Assembly (NCBI GenBank): GCA_028277025.1
Contig: JAPYVG010000005.1
Coordinates: 1 to 64,000 of the forward strand
Direction of reading: 5' to 3'
Source: Sulfolobaceae archaeon
GTDB lineage: Archaea > Thermoproteota > Thermoprotei_A > Sulfolobales > Sulfolobaceae
Length of the DNA: 64,000 nucleotides
Shown: piece by piece, positions 1-9,813 of the stretch
Layout of the letters: each line of letters opens with the position of its first letter
How positions within the stretch are numbered: position 1 is the stretch's first letter
Translations under genes and position numbers: made by a program
Notes under the pieces: generated by a model
Told to the model about the DNA's origin: nothing
Seen by the model: only the letters and a program-made list of their open reading frames with translations
Databases searched by the model: none

Positions 1-39
1 GGTTTCCATGTGCTCACCCCAATTAACTCCCGTGCTCAC
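1..39 (-). CDS. 5' end of an unidentified gene leaving the left edge
   Basis: Only about 13 codons are visible, so no function can be named. Read on the minus strand, GTG at 39 opens a frame that passes an in-frame ATG at 9 and runs off the window. Both possible starts are preceded by a GGGTGAGCAC decamer that contains a Shine-Dalgarno-like GGTGA. A TATA-like CTTTATTAAT lies at about 70-79 on the same strand, a plausible promoter distance. The gene would be divergent from the PHI gene. The call rests on frame, start and promoter spacing only. Confidence 0.35.
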   Translation of the reverse strand, partial: MSTGVNWGEHMET

Positions 40-190
40 CCTAAAAAAGTATTACCATCAACGTTCTATTAATAAAGCACAAACAATTCAAATAATTCAT
101 TTTAGATTAACAAAATTGTTGTCCACACTGGGCTTTGTAAGAGATAATATTTTTAAACCTAATACCTAATAATCTATCTGGAGAAATAGT

Positions 191-829
191 TTGTCATCAT
201 CCCCCTCTCCCCTTCTTCAAGCCCCTATTAGTGTTAAAACTATGTACGATATAGCTGAGTTCATAATTAGGGCAACTCAAATGATTAAAGTTGATCAAGT
301 TGAAAAGATGATAGAAGCTTTAGTAGATTTATATTATAATAATAAGAATGGCAAAATTTTAGTAATGGGTGCTGGAAGAAGTGGATTAGTTGGAAGAGCA
401 TTTGCGATGAGGCTTTTACATTTAGGTTATAACGCTTATGTTTTAGGAGATACTATAGTTCCAGCAATAGGTGAGAAGGATATTGCAATAGCTATTTCTG
501 GTTCGGGTAGGACAAGGCTTATTCTGACCGCCGCTGAAGCTGCAAAAGAGGCTAAAGCAAAATTGGTTGCAATAACCAGTTACCCAGATAGCCCATTGGC
601 TAAGATAGCGGATATCGTGGTAGAAGTCCCCGGTAGGACTAAATATTCTACTAATGAGGATTATTTCGCTAGACAAATTCTTGGTATTACAGAACCATTA
701 GCGCCCTTAGGTACTTTATTTGAGGACACAACACAAATATTCTTAGATGGTATTGTAGCCGAGCTAATGAGAAGGCTAAATAAAAAAGAAGAAGATTTGA
801 GAATGATACATGCAAATATTGAGCTTTAA
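191..829 (+). CDS. hxlB: 6-phospho-3-hexuloisomerase (PHI), SIS-domain protein
   Basis: PHI interconverts 3-hexulose 6-phosphate and fructose 6-phosphate, the second step of the ribulose monophosphate pathway. In archaea it runs in reverse with HPS to make ribulose 5-phosphate. The 212-residue protein is one SIS domain: a phosphate-binding loop MGAGRSG near residue 59, a second sugar-phosphate segment ISGSGRT near 103, and a C-terminal helix after the conserved PLGTLFE segment. Length is usual for the family. Start is TTG at 191, about 35 bases after a TATA box TTTTTAAA (150-157), so the leader is short. Its partner HPS is encoded 46 kb away in this window rather than fused or adjacent. Confidence 0.9.
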   Translation: MSSSPSPLLQAPISVKTMYDIAEFIIRATQMIKVDQVEKMIEALVDLYYNNKNGKILVMGAGRSGLVGRAFAMRLLHLGYNAYVLGDTIVPAIGEKDIAIAISGSGRTRLILTAAEAAKEAKAKLVAITSYPDSPLAKIADIVVEVPGRTKYSTNEDYFARQILGITEPLAPLGTLFEDTTQIFLDGIVAELMRRLNKKEEDLRMIHANIEL

Positions 830-874
830 TAGTTTCTTTTGCCCCTCTCTTAATTAATTAATAAGTCAGTTTTC

Positions 875-2653
875 ATGAATAAGCAGTTTTTGATAGTTAC
901 AGTTATTTTACTCTTCCTTGGCATTATTTCTAGAAATTTAATATTTATTATTTTGTCCATAATATCTATAATCCTCGTGGATCCATCAATTATTATTAAT
1001 TATATTAAGAATATAAAAAATTTTGATTATATTTTCACTTCAAAGAAAAGAAATAGTGAGGGTATTACAATTGAAGAGGGGGTATTTACAATGGACGGTA
1101 AAGTATATAAAGCAGTTTTAATAATAGATAATATACCACTTGATTACAGGGATTTAAGTCCAGAAAGTTTGAAAATAAAGACAGTATCTTTTCACAAGGT
1201 TTTAGACATTGCTAAAAACGTAGAGATTGTCTTTAGGAAGAAGACTATTGATAAGGGTAAATTATTAGAGAATTTATACAAAAAAGCACAAAATTTGAAA
1301 ATAATTGTCGATTCTGACCCCTCAAATGAAAAAGCTAAGAATGAATTGCTAATGGTTCAAGAGATGATAAATAGAATAAATGAGGGAGAGGCCCCCTTTT
1401 ATTTCTATGTTTATATAATACTTTCTGAGGATAATAAAGAGAAAGCTATTGCTATATCACATTTAATTAAAAAAGGCTTAGAGAGTTTAGGCATTAAAAG
1501 CAGGATGGCTTCTAAGAAAGAAATAGAGGAATTGTTAGAGGATAAGTTAAGGTTTAAAAGAGAATTTGTTTTCCCATCTCAATTACCTTATTTAACTACA
1601 TTTTCTCTGACTAAATCACCAGATTTTGAACTGATAGATAAGGGGGTTTACCTGGGTCAAGAGCTTTATACTAAAAGAGCTATATTCTGGAACGTAAATA
1701 AAGCCATTAATCCTCATGTGCTGATAATTGGTCCCACGGGGTCAGGTAAGACTGAATTTTTGATTTCGTTGGGGTTTAAAATGGCGTATTCGTTAAACAT
1801 TCCGATAATATTTTTCGACGTGAAGAATGATATAAAAATTAGGTTGAGGAAGTATAACTTGCATTATAACCTTTTAAACCCGTTAATTTATAGTCTTAAT
1901 TTACTTAATTTTAGTATAAATAATCCTAAAATATATGTAAGTCAATTGGAAAGTGGAATAAGAAATTCATTTAGATTAGACAAATATGCCTCATCAATAA
2001 TGTATAAGGCCATACTAGATACTCTCAGCCTTTATAAAAAGCCCAGTTGGGATCTGATAGAAGATAGGATTGAACAATATGACATTAGTATGGACATTAA
2101 ATTTTATCTTAGAAGAATAATAGAAAATATTAAGATCTTTGATAACGGGTATGATGATATTCTAAGCAAATTATCTGATGGTATTAATGTTATTGATTTA
2201 TCTCTAATTAAATCTGAAGAATTAAGGAGATTTATAATGTACTCAGTCTTAATTAAGTTATTGAATAAATATAATGTTGCTGATGATAGACTGAAAGTGG
2301 GAATTGTAATAGATGAAGCATGGACTATATTAAGAGTAGAGAATAATATTGATTATTCAATAGTAACAGATATAGTGAAGAGAGGAAGAGGCTTCGGGAT
2401 TTCTCTGTTAATGGCTACACAAAATATTCAAGACTTAGGAGAGTCTGCAGACATTTTTCTAGGTAATATAGGTTTACTTCTGTTCATGAATAATGGAGAT
2501 AAGAAGTTCTGGGCTGAAATAAGGAGATTTGTGAACATAAGCGATGAGGAAATTATTAACGAGTTAACTTTTCTAAAAAAGGGTGAAGCCCTTGTAAGGT
2601 TTATAAACGATCCAAGGCCTCTGTTAATAAAATTAGATGTATTAGTAGGATAG
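875..2653 (+). CDS. cedB: CedB, HerA/VirB4-type ATPase of the crenarchaeal DNA import system
   Basis: Membrane-anchored P-loop ATPase, 592 residues. The first 45 residues form one or two hydrophobic membrane segments, followed by a region of about 230 residues without a recognised motif. The ATPase domain has Walker A GPTGSGKT at residues 286-293 and Walker B GIVIDEAW at about 476-483, with a HerA/VirB4-like TRANGE of motifs further on (KRGRGFG, ATQN). In Sulfolobus CedB powers inward DNA transfer between cells after UV damage, with the channel protein CedA encoded elsewhere. As I recall the S. acidocaldarius gene order, cedB lies just before argC/lysY, as here. ATG at 875 is preceded by an A/T-rich TATA-like stretch near 850. 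The assignment rests on motif, membrane anchor and neighbourhood; a generic HerA-like ATPase is the alternative. Confidence 0.75.
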   Translation: MNKQFLIVTVILLFLGIISRNLIFIILSIISIILVDPSIIINYIKNIKNFDYIFTSKKRNSEGITIEEGVFTMDGKVYKAVLIIDNIPLDYRDLSPESLKIKTVSFHKVLDIAKNVEIVFRKKTIDKGKLLENLYKKAQNLKIIVDSDPSNEKAKNELLMVQEMINRINEGEAPFYFYVYIILSEDNKEKAIAISHLIKKGLESLGIKSRMASKKEIEELLEDKLRFKREFVFPSQLPYLTTFSLTKSPDFELIDKGVYLGQELYTKRAIFWNVNKAINPHVLIIGPTGSGKTEFLISLGFKMAYSLNIPIIFFDVKNDIKIRLRKYNLHYNLLNPLIYSLNLLNFSINNPKIYVSQLESGIRNSFRLDKYASSIMYKAILDTLSLYKKPSWDLIEDRIEQYDISMDIKFYLRRIIENIKIFDNGYDDILSKLSDGINVIDLSLIKSEELRRFIMYSVLIKLLNKYNVADDRLKVGIVIDEAWTILRVENNIDYSIVTDIVKRGRGFGISLLMATQNIQDLGESADIFLGNIGLLLFMNNGDKKFWAEIRRFVNISDEEIINELTFLKKGEALVRFINDPRPLLIKLDVLVG

Positions 2654-3073
2654 CCTTTCTATTACTGGTTTTAGTCCAGCCTTTATTTTGTTATATAATT
2701 TTTCGTCTTGGACATTTTCAATTATTATCTCCTTCAACTCGTCTTTATCAAATGAGAGATTATACTCTATTTTGTCTGCATTCTTTTCATTTTCCAAAAG
2801 TTTGTTTATAACATTAAGATATACTCTATTGGGTTGTATTTTTGACCTAAAGACTATCTTTATTATAGGCGGAGTGAAGAAAATTTGTGCTATTATCTCG
2901 CCTTTACTATTTTTAATAATTTCTTCAGTTCCCTTATTTCCTTTAACGAATCCTTTATATCCCTCAGTCTCTAATAAACTCAATAAATATTCATAGTACT
3001 CTAATTCTTTCTTTAGTTCGTTTATTTTATCTTCTAGGAATTTTTTCAACTCGTCAATGTTATTGCTACTCAT
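2642..3073 (-). CDS. Conserved-looking hypothetical coiled-coil protein
   Basis: I do not recognise a family. The 143-residue protein starts with a highly charged helix (residues 6-40, leucine heptad-like spacing, ending LEYYEYLLSLLE) that could form a coiled coil. A beta-rich middle follows (IIAQIFFTPPIIKIVF), then a charged helical tail. It is convergent with cedB and overlaps its last 12 bases. Its start at 3073 faces the lysY start only 56 bases away, so the two share a divergent promoter region. Its position beside cedB makes a link to DNA transfer possible, but that is only guilt by location. Confidence 0.7.
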   Translation of the reverse strand: MSSNNIDELKKFLEDKINELKKELEYYEYLLSLLETEGYKGFVKGNKGTEEIIKNSKGEIIAQIFFTPPIIKIVFRSKIQPNRVYLNVINKLLENEKNADKIEYNLSFDKDELKEIIIENVQDEKLYNKIKAGLKPVIERLSY

Positions 3074-3129
3074 AGTTATGATTTTACAGTTTAAACATTT
3101 AATAATCCATTTTCCATCTAAGTATAAGA

Positions 3130-4179
3130 ATGGTAAGAGTAGCCGTAATAGGCGGTTCTGGGTATACTGGAGGAGAGTTGCTTAGAATTTTAGCGACGCA
3201 TCCTAAAGTAGAAGTTACCTATGTGACTTCCAGAGAATACGCTGGAAAACCAATATCTTTAGTGCATCCTAATTTAAAAGGGTTTTATAACTTTAGTTTC
3301 TCTCAATTCTCATGGGATAAGGTAGGTGATAAGGCTGATACAGTATTTTTAGCATTACCGCACAGAGTATCCTTAGATTATGTTCCTAAGTTGCTAGAAA
3401 TGGGATTGCAAGTCGTAGATTTGAGTGCTGACTTTAGACTTAAAGATCCAAATCTATATAAGATTTGGTACGGATATGAGCATCCTTACCCCGATTTACT
3501 TAAAAAGGCAGTTTATGGAATTCCAGAAATTCATAGAGAGGAGTTGAAAGGAGCAAAACTAATAGCTTCACCGGGGTGTAATGCTACCGCAACTGTCCTG
3601 GCAGCCGCACCCCTTGTGGTTTCGGGAGTTTTAGATAGTTATAGGTTAATTAGTGATGTAAAAGTTGCCAGTAGTGAAGGTGGTGCAAAGCCGAGTGAAG
3701 GTAGTCATCACCCAGAAAGACAGAATGCAATAAGACCATATGAGGCAGATGGCCATAGACATGCTGCTGAGGCGGAACAAGAATTAAGTTTGTTAGCTAA
3801 AAAGGAGGTTAAAGTGAGTCTTATCCCTCATGCAGTCAGTAGCGTTAGGGGTGCTTTAGCTTCAGTTCACGGTTGGTTAAATTCTGAAGTGGAAGAAATG
3901 GAGTATTGGAAAAAGGTCATAGACTTTTATCGCAATAGTAAATTTATAAGAATCATAAGAGGTAATGTACACCCATATCCAGATCCTAAATATGTAATTG
4001 GTAGTAACTTTGCTGACATAGGGTTTGCTATAGAGAAGAGAATTTTAAGAATTACAATGTTCTCAGCAATAGATAATCTAGTAAAAGGTGCTGCTGGACA
4101 AGCGGTTCAAGCATTTAATGTATCTCAAGGATTTGAAGAGGATTTAGGTCTTAGATTTCCGCCCTTGAGGCCTGCATAA
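3130..4179 (+). CDS. lysY: LysW-aminoadipate/LysW-glutamate semialdehyde-forming reductase
   Basis: NADPH-dependent reductase of the ArgC family, 349 residues. It reduces the acyl phosphate made by LysZ to the semialdehyde while the substrate stays attached to the carrier LysW. In Sulfolobus the same enzyme serves lysine and arginine synthesis. Visible motifs are the N-terminal dinucleotide-binding GGSGYTGGELLR, the active-site cysteine in SPGCNAT (about residue 155), and SSEGGAKPSEGSHHPER, where the family has its substrate loop. First gene of lysY-lysZ-lysM; lysZ follows after 2 bases. ATG at 3130. Confidence 0.93.
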   Translation: MVRVAVIGGSGYTGGELLRILATHPKVEVTYVTSREYAGKPISLVHPNLKGFYNFSFSQFSWDKVGDKADTVFLALPHRVSLDYVPKLLEMGLQVVDLSADFRLKDPNLYKIWYGYEHPYPDLLKKAVYGIPEIHREELKGAKLIASPGCNATATVLAAAPLVVSGVLDSYRLISDVKVASSEGGAKPSEGSHHPERQNAIRPYEADGHRHAAEAEQELSLLAKKEVKVSLIPHAVSSVRGALASVHGWLNSEVEEMEYWKKVIDFYRNSKFIRIIRGNVHPYPDPKYVIGSNFADIGFAIEKRILRITMFSAIDNLVKGAAGQAVQAFNVSQGFEEDLGLRFPPLRPA

Positions 4180-4181
4180 AA

Positions 4182-4967
4182 ATGATAGTAGTTAAGGCTG
4201 GTGGGAGAGTTATAAAAAATAATTTTGATAATGTTATAAAGAGTATTATAAATGTTAACGATAAAGTAATTTTTGTTCATGGAGGCGGGGATCAAGTCAC
4301 TGAGACTTCTAAGAAATTGGGAGTTGAACCGAAATTTGTCATCTCACCCGAAGGGATTAAGAGTAGGTATACAACAAAAGAAGAACTTGAAGTATTCATA
4401 ATGGTAATGAGTTTAATATCTAGACAAGCACTTGCAAAGATCTCTTCTCATAAGAAAGCGATAGCTATTACTGGTGCTGATGGAGAAGCAGTAATCGCAG
4501 AAAGAAAAAAGAGGATCATCATAATTGATGAAAGGAATAGAAAAAGGATAATAGATGGCGGTTATACTGGTAAAATAAAGAGCGTTAACGTTGACTTATT
4601 TAAGAATTTATTATCACAATTTGACGTTATAATTGTAGCGCCTTTAGCTTATGATAAAGAGGAAGGTACACTTCTAAACGTTGATGGTGATCAGATGGCT
4701 TTTGCGATAGCTAGTTCGTTAAAATCAGATGTATTAATACTTTTAACTGACGTGGAAGGGGTTTTAGTTGACAATAAAGTAGTTCCGAAGTTATCTGTTG
4801 CAGAGGCAAAGGAGTTGTCAAAAAAAGTAGGTACGGGTATGAACAGAAAACTATTAATGTCAACAGAGGCAATAGAAAATGGAGTGAAAAAAGTTATAAT
4901 TTCCTCTGGTCTGTCCCCCTCTCCGATAGAGGATGCCTTAAAAGATAGGGGTACGGTGGTGGAATGA
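4182..4967 (+). CDS. lysZ: LysW-aminoadipate/LysW-glutamate kinase
   Basis: Amino-acid kinase family (NAGK/ArgB type), 261 residues. It phosphorylates the side-chain carboxylate of aminoadipate (lysine branch) or glutamate (arginine branch) bound to LysW. Visible features are the N-terminal VVKAGGRVI lysine/glycine motif, HGGGDQV for phosphate binding, and LLTDVEGV with GTGMNRK near the C-terminus for nucleotide binding. It sits 2 bases after lysY and 1 base before lysM, so the three are co-transcribed. Confidence 0.93.
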   Translation: MIVVKAGGRVIKNNFDNVIKSIINVNDKVIFVHGGGDQVTETSKKLGVEPKFVISPEGIKSRYTTKEELEVFIMVMSLISRQALAKISSHKKAIAITGADGEAVIAERKKRIIIIDERNRKRIIDGGYTGKIKSVNVDLFKNLLSQFDVIIVAPLAYDKEEGTLLNVDGDQMAFAIASSLKSDVLILLTDVEGVLVDNKVVPKLSVAEAKELSKKVGTGMNRKLLMSTEAIENGVKKVIISSGLSPSPIEDALKDRGTVVE

Positions 4968-4968
4968 A

Positions 4969-5391
4969 ATGGTGGACATAGATGAAAACGACATGAAAAT
5001 CCTTGAGATATTAAGAAAAAATGCTAGGACTCCATATACCTCGATAGCTAAAGAACTTAAAGTGAGTGAGGCAGCAATTAGAAAGAGGATTGAAAGGCTA
5101 ATTAGGATAGGCGTTATAAAAAGGTTTACTATTGATTATGAGTTGGAAAACGAAATAAGAGCAATTGTAATGGTTAAAACTAATCCTCAAATTCCTACTC
5201 CAGAAATTTCTAAGAAAATAATAAAAATTTCTGGGGTTGAAGCAGTTTATGAGACTACTGGAGACTATGATATTCTTGCATTAATTAGAGGGACAAACAT
5301 TTCCTCAATTAATAAAACTATTGATGATATAAGGAGTTTACAAGGCGTTATAAGTACTAACAGTACAATAGTACTAAGAGTATGGTTCTAA
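4969..5391 (+). CDS. lysM: LysM, Lrp/AsnC-family regulator of lysine synthesis
   Basis: 140-residue Lrp/AsnC protein. Residues 1-60 form a winged helix-turn-helix (DMKILEILRKNARTPYTSIA, then KRIERLIRIGVIKRF). Residues 65-140 form the RAM/effector domain with VYETTGDYDILALI. In S. solfataricus LysM is known to bind the lysWXJK promoter and respond to lysine. The gene ends 66 bases before lysW, so its product is placed next to its target. ATG at 4969 follows the lysZ stop by 1 base. Confidence 0.9.
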   Translation: MVDIDENDMKILEILRKNARTPYTSIAKELKVSEAAIRKRIERLIRIGVIKRFTIDYELENEIRAIVMVKTNPQIPTPEISKKIIKISGVEAVYETTGDYDILALIRGTNISSINKTIDDIRSLQGVISTNSTIVLRVWF

Positions 5392-5457
5392 ATTCGAACC
5401 ATTCATTTTCATAAAAACTTATCAACCTTTTACTTTCTATTTTTAACTTGACCCCAA
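5392..5457 (+). promoter_or_regulatory. lysWXJK promoter region, probable LysM target
   Basis: This is the only non-coding gap inside the lysine cluster. It holds a TATA-like ATAAAAACTT at 5411-5420, which places transcription start near 5441 and leaves a leader of about 17 bases before lysW. A second A/T-rich stretch, TATTTTTAA, lies at 5438-5446. LysM binding here is inferred from published work on S. solfataricus; no operator palindrome is obvious to me. Confidence 0.6.
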
Positions 5458-5628
5458 ATGGTAACACTTAAATGCCCAGTATGTGGAAACGATGTAAATG
5501 TACCAGATGACGCATTACCAGGCGAAATAATAGAGCATGACTGTGGGGCACAATTAGAAGTATATAGTGATAATGGTAGACTTGCATTAAGGTTAGCAGA
5601 GCAAATAGGAGAGGATTGGGGAGAGTGA
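5458..5628 (+). CDS. lysW: LysW, carrier protein for lysine and arginine synthesis
   Basis: 56-residue acidic zinc protein that carries the biosynthetic intermediates. The C-terminal glutamate (motif EDWGE at the very end) forms an amide with the amino group of aminoadipate or glutamate and protects it through the pathway. N-terminal zinc ligands are CPVC (residues 6-9), with HDC at 27-29 supplying the others. ATG at 5458 follows the promoter gap. The stop (5626-5628) overlaps the GTG start of lysX by the four bases GTGA, so translation is coupled. The C-terminal EDWGE is intact, so the carrier should be functional. Confidence 0.95.
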   Translation: MVTLKCPVCGNDVNVPDDALPGEIIEHDCGAQLEVYSDNGRLALRLAEQIGEDWGE

Positions 5629-6476
5629 TTTTAGGAGTAACATATGATCTAATTAGGTGGGAAGAAAGAAATTTAATTGAAGAAGCTAGAAAGTTAGGGC
5701 ACACCATAATACCAATCTACACGAAAGATTTTTTTACATTGATTGGAAACGAAATAAATAAAATAGATGCTGATGTGATAATTCAGAGAAATACTAGTCA
5801 TTCAAGAGCTTTATTGACATCTATAATATTTGAGAATATGAACTATAAGGTGATTAACGATTATCTAACACTAATAAAATGTGAGAACAAATTACTAACC
5901 TTATCGATTTTAAGTAAACATAACATAAAAACACCGAGGACTTTTATAGCTTTTTCAAGGGAAAAGGCTCTAGAGCTTGCAGACAAAGTAGGATACCCAG
6001 TTGTTATTAAACCAATTGAGGGAAGCTGGGGTAGAATGGTTGCTAAAGCAATAGATAGGGATTCGTTGAACAACTTCCTTGAATACCAAGAATATACGAC
6101 TTCACAATTCAGATATGCTTACTTTATTCAAGAGTTCGTTAAGAAGCCAAATAGAGATATACGAATATTTGTAATTGGCGATGAAGCACCGGTTGGTATT
6201 TATAGAGTTAATGAGAGAAATTGGAAAACGAATACTGCTTTAGGCGCTAGAGCAGAACCGTTAAAGATTAGCGAAGAGTTAAGGGATCTAGCTCTAAAAG
6301 TTAAAGATGTGTTAGGAGGATTTTTCTTAGGTATTGACATCTTTGAAGACCCTGAAAGAGGATATATCGTTAATGAAGTTAACGGCGTTCCAGAGTATAA
6401 GAATACTGTTAGGGTAAATAATTTTAATGTATCCCAATACTTAATTAATAAGATTTCAGAGTGGATAAGGAAATGA
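5625..6476 (+). CDS. lysX: LysX, LysW-aminoadipate ligase (ATP-grasp)
   Basis: ATP-grasp ligase that joins the alpha-amino group of 2-aminoadipate to the terminal glutamate of LysW. About 283 residues from the GTG at 5625, which overlaps the lysW stop (GTGA). The TTG at 5616 is in frame but adds only three residues, and the family normally begins close to the strand that GTG gives. Motifs: [13 protein letters not shown] for nucleotide binding, [11 protein letters not shown], and the metal site [13 protein letters not shown]. The KNT segment resembles the LysX version (KNS in Thermus), whereas the arginine-specific ArgX has GF there, as I recall; this supports LysX rather than ArgX. Confidence 0.9.
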   Translation: MILGVTYDLIRWEERNLIEEARKLGHTIIPIYTKDFFTLIGNEINKIDADVIIQRNTSHSRALLTSIIFENMNYKVINDYLTLIKCENKLLTLSILSKHNIKTPRTFIAFSREKALELADKVGYPVVIKPIEGSWGRMVAKAIDRDSLNNFLEYQEYTTSQFRYAYFIQEFVKKPNRDIRIFVIGDEAPVGIYRVNERNWKTNTALGARAEPLKISEELRDLALKVKDVLGGFFLGIDIFEDPERGYIVNEVNGVPEYKNTVRVNNFNVSQYLINKISEWIRK

Positions 6477-7636
6477 AACTCATTCAACTTTACGGGGATA
6501 GAGGATTAAAAATAGTTAGAGGAGAAGGGCAGTACGTTTGGGATATTAACGGAAAAAAATATTTGGACTTACATACTGGAATAGGTGTTGCCTTCTTAGG
6601 TCATAAGAATCCTGTCATTGTTGAATATTTATCTAAACAAATGCAAGAAATCATGACTCTATCAACTTCGTTTTCAACTCCTATTAAAGACGAGATGTTA
6701 AATGAATTAGACAAAATTAAACCAGATGGTATGGACAACGTAATTTTACTAAATAGTGGGACAGAAACTGTAGAGGCTGCTTTAAAAACTGCAAGAAAAA
6801 TAACCGGAAGGAAGAAGATAATAGCGTTTAAAAATTCATTTCACGGTAGAACTGCTGGTTCTCTTTCGGTTACCTGGAATAAAAGATATAGAGAGCCCTT
6901 TGAACCTCTCATGTCTCCAGTGGAATTTCTTAACTTTAATGATATAGAGGATCTTAACAAAATAGCCGATGATACTGCAGCAGTAATAGTAGAACCAATC
7001 CAAGGCGAATCTGGAGTTATACCGGCTAAGGAGGAATTTATGAAGGCATTAAGAGAAAGAACTGAAAAAGTTGGTGCATTACTAATAGTTGATGAAGTTC
7101 AAACTGGTTTTGGAAGAACAGGTAAAATATGGGCTTACCAACATTACGGTATAAAGCCAGATTTGTTAACTGCGGGTAAAGCAATAGGAGGTGGTTTTCC
7201 GGTTAGTGCATTATTTTTACCAGACGAGATCGCAAAAAAACTAGAAGAAGGAGATCACGGAAGTACTTTCGGTGGAAACCCATTGGCGATGGCCGCAGTT
7301 ACTGCTGCATGTAAAGTTTTAAGGCAAGATAATGTTGCTGAACAAGCCTCTGTAAAAGGAGAGTTGTTCATGAAGATTTTAAAAGAGAAGCTGGCGGATC
7401 TAAAATCGGTAAGGGAAATTAGGGGTAAAGGCTTAATGATAGGAATTGACTCTAGATTTCCCCCCGCAACTGCACTAAAGGTTATGCAAGATATGGGAGT
7501 CTTAGCTTTAAAAGCTGGGTCTACTGTAATTAGATTCTTAGCACCATACCTAATTACTCAATCAGATATGGAGGAAGCTGCAAATGCTGCAAGAAAAGGA
7601 TTATTTGAAACGGAAAGCAAAAGAACTTCTACTTGA
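6473..7636 (+). CDS. lysJ: LysJ, LysW-aminoadipate/glutamate semialdehyde aminotransferase
   Basis: PLP-dependent class III aminotransferase, 387 residues. It converts the LysW-bound semialdehyde to LysW-lysine or LysW-ornithine with glutamate as amino donor. Motifs: [15 protein letters not shown] for PLP phosphate, [11 protein letters not shown], the PLP-nitrogen aspartate in [15 protein letters not shown], and the Schiff-base lysine in [13 protein letters not shown]. The start is ATG at 6473, which overlaps the lysX stop by four bases (ATGA); a GTG at 6461 is in frame but would overlap more. Third gene of lysWXJK. Confidence 0.92.
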   Translation: MKLIQLYGDRGLKIVRGEGQYVWDINGKKYLDLHTGIGVAFLGHKNPVIVEYLSKQMQEIMTLSTSFSTPIKDEMLNELDKIKPDGMDNVILLNSGTETVEAALKTARKITGRKKIIAFKNSFHGRTAGSLSVTWNKRYREPFEPLMSPVEFLNFNDIEDLNKIADDTAAVIVEPIQGESGVIPAKEEFMKALRERTEKVGALLIVDEVQTGFGRTGKIWAYQHYGIKPDLLTAGKAIGGGFPVSALFLPDEIAKKLEEGDHGSTFGGNPLAMAAVTAACKVLRQDNVAEQASVKGELFMKILKEKLADLKSVREIRGKGLMIGIDSRFPPATALKVMQDMGVLALKAGSTVIRFLAPYLITQSDMEEAANAARKGLFETESKRTST

Positions 7637-8624
7637 AATTTTATCTATCTATACTCCTTCTGGAGAAGAACATAAAGCGTTGGACTTTTTTGAAAAAGTT
7701 TCTAAGGATTTAAATTTAAAGTTAACCGTAACTAGCTCAAATTCTTACTTGCTTGGTGAAGGAAAAATACTATTAACTTCCCACGTTGATACAGTTCCGG
7801 GGTTTATAGAACCTAAAGCTGAAGGCGAGGTTATTTATGGCAGAGGTGCAGTAGATGATAAGGGCCCTTTGATAGCTATGCTTTTAGCTACACACATTCT
7901 GAATGAGAAAGGGTGCAAGGTCATGTTCGGGGCATTGGCAGATGAGGAAAATAAGAGTGCTGGTGCAAGGGAATTAGTGAGAAGTGGTTACTCTTTTGAC
8001 TATGTAATCAATGGAGAACCTACAAATACTACGGGTATAGTAATCGAATATAGGGGATTATTGCACGTTGATATAAGGTGTAAAGGGGTCTCAGAGCACT
8101 CTTCATCTTCAAAAGACAATTTAATATTAAATTTAGCTAGAAAAATTCTAGATATAAGTAAGTTACCTAGTGATTATGATACACCTTCTATTGTACCTAC
8201 TATTTTTCATGCCGGTAATTATGTTAATATTACACCCTCAGAGGGAATGATTCACTTTGATATTAGGTATTCAGCTAGAAATTCAAAACAAGATTTACTT
8301 TCTATTTTAAAAAAGGAGTTTAACGACTGTGAGATTGAAATAACAGAAGACATTGAGCCTATTAAAGTAGATGTTAGTAATGTTCTCGTAAGAGCTATAA
8401 TGAGAGGCTTGATTAAACAGTCATTAAAGCCTACAATTCTAAGAAAACAAGGCACTAGTGATATGAATATTTTAGCTAAAATTACTAATAATATCGTAAC
8501 TTATGGTCCAGGGAATTCCAGATACGAACACACTAATGAGGAAAGGATTTCGTTGGAAGAAATATTTATATCGATAAATACTTATATCAACGCGATTGAG
8601 GAGTTATGCTTAAAGAGAAAATAA
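7584..8624 (+). CDS. lysK: LysK, LysW-lysine/LysW-ornithine hydrolase
   Basis: M20-family metallopeptidase that releases lysine or ornithine from LysW, the last pathway step. 346 residues. Metal-site motifs are [32 protein letters not shown] with the general-base EE, and the C-terminal [13 protein letters not shown]. The ATG at 7584 lies 53 bases inside lysJ; an in-frame TTG at 7605 would shorten the overlap, and the sequence does not decide between them. Coupling to lysJ is clear either way. Confidence 0.9.
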   Translation: MLQEKDYLKRKAKELLLEILSIYTPSGEEHKALDFFEKVSKDLNLKLTVTSSNSYLLGEGKILLTSHVDTVPGFIEPKAEGEVIYGRGAVDDKGPLIAMLLATHILNEKGCKVMFGALADEENKSAGARELVRSGYSFDYVINGEPTNTTGIVIEYRGLLHVDIRCKGVSEHSSSSKDNLILNLARKILDISKLPSDYDTPSIVPTIFHAGNYVNITPSEGMIHFDIRYSARNSKQDLLSILKKEFNDCEIEITEDIEPIKVDVSNVLVRAIMRGLIKQSLKPTILRKQGTSDMNILAKITNNIVTYGPGNSRYEHTNEERISLEEIFISINTYINAIEELCLKRK

Positions 8625-9394
8625 AGAGAGCTATTCTATTTCCTGCTTACAAGCTCTATGAATATATGCTATGGAATGAGATTAAAAATGGTCCTTTTCC
8701 ACAACACGTAGGTATAATCCCAGATGGAAATAGGCGATGGGCTAGGCATAATAGTTTATCTGTTCACGATGCGTATTATTACGGCTATAAAAAATTAAGG
8801 GAAGTTCTGCTCTGGCTCCTCGATATGGGTGTAAAGAATATAACAGTTTTTGCGTTATCTACGGAAAACTGTAGCAAGAGGAACGAGGTTGAACTAACGG
8901 CAATTTATAAGTATATAAAATTAGGGTTAGAAGAACTCCTTACTGGGGATATTATTTATAAATATAAGGTCAAGGTTAGAGCTATAGGTCTATTGGACAA
9001 AATACCAGAGGATGTAAGACAAATCATTTATGAATTGTCTAAGAGAACAGAGGAATTTAATCAACGAAAATTAACTCTGGCAATTTGTTATGGTGGAAGA
9101 CAAGAAATCGTAGATGCAGCAAGAAAAATGATTCTAGATTATCAAAAGGGTCTACTTAGAGTAGAGGATATAACAGTTGAGACTTTTAGAAAGTACTTAT
9201 ATGATAGTGAACTAGAAGACATAGATTTAGTAATACGATCTTCCGGTGAAATCAGAATAAGTAATTTCCTTTTATGGCATATTGCATATTCCGAACTCTT
9301 TTTTGTTGAGGCTTATTGGCCAGATTTTAGAAAAATAGACCTTTGGAGAGCTATAAGATCTTATCAAAAAAGGAAAAGAAATTTTGGTGCTTAA
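8606..9394 (+). CDS. uppS: Cis-prenyltransferase (polyprenyl/undecaprenyl diphosphate synthase type)
   Basis: 262-residue Z-prenyltransferase that extends an isoprenoid diphosphate in cis, supplying the dolichyl-type lipid carrier for protein glycosylation in archaea. Signature motifs are [12 protein letters not shown] (catalytic Asp, phosphate binding) near residue 39, [12 protein letters not shown], and [24 protein letters not shown], in which the family has its RxSGExRxSNFLxWQ motif. It overlaps lysK by 19 bases, so it is probably at the end of the same transcript although unrelated in function. Confidence 0.93.
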   Translation: MLKEKIKRAILFPAYKLYEYMLWNEIKNGPFPQHVGIIPDGNRRWARHNSLSVHDAYYYGYKKLREVLLWLLDMGVKNITVFALSTENCSKRNEVELTAIYKYIKLGLEELLTGDIIYKYKVKVRAIGLLDKIPEDVRQIIYELSKRTEEFNQRKLTLAICYGGRQEIVDAARKMILDYQKGLLRVEDITVETFRKYLYDSELEDIDLVIRSSGEIRISNFLLWHIAYSELFFVEAYWPDFRKIDLWRAIRSYQKRKRNFGA

Positions 9395-9426
9395 ATTTAT
9401 ATTCCTTTTCTTTACACACTTTTCAT

Positions 9427-9813
9427 ATGAGTTATTATCAAGGTAATGATTTGCGCAAGATAACCGGTGGTTTAAAAGGTAAGCACAGAGACAAGAGGAA
9501 GTTCGAATTAGGTTCACCACCTACAGAGACAAAAATCTCAAATGAACACGTTATTAAAAAAGATAGAGTAATGGGGGGTAATACAAAGTTAAGAGTAGCT
9601 TATGCATTATATGCAAATGTTTATGACCCTCAAAGCAAAGTGGCAAAAAAAGTTAAGATATTAAATGTGTTAGAAACTCCAGCTAACAGAGAATATGCTA
9701 AGAGAGGAATTATAGTAAGAGGTTCTATTATCCAAACAGAAATAGGAAAAGCTAAAGTAACGTCGAGACCGGGCCAAGACGGTACCGTAAATGCGGTGTT
9801 ACTTCAAGGATGA
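9427..9813 (+). CDS. rps8e: Ribosomal protein S8e
   Basis: 128-residue small-subunit protein. It starts MSYYQGNDLRKITGG and has the family's GGNTKLR segment and C-terminal GKAKVTSRPGQDGTVNAVLL. The frame is open further upstream, but ATG at 9427 gives the family N-terminus and lies about 30 bases after a TATA-like TTAAATTTAT (9391-9400), consistent with leaderless transcription. Overlaps the SRP19 start by four bases. Confidence 0.95.
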   Translation: MSYYQGNDLRKITGGLKGKHRDKRKFELGSPPTETKISNEHVIKKDRVMGGNTKLRVAYALYANVYDPQSKVAKKVKILNVLETPANREYAKRGIIVRGSIIQTEIGKAKVTSRPGQDGTVNAVLLQG

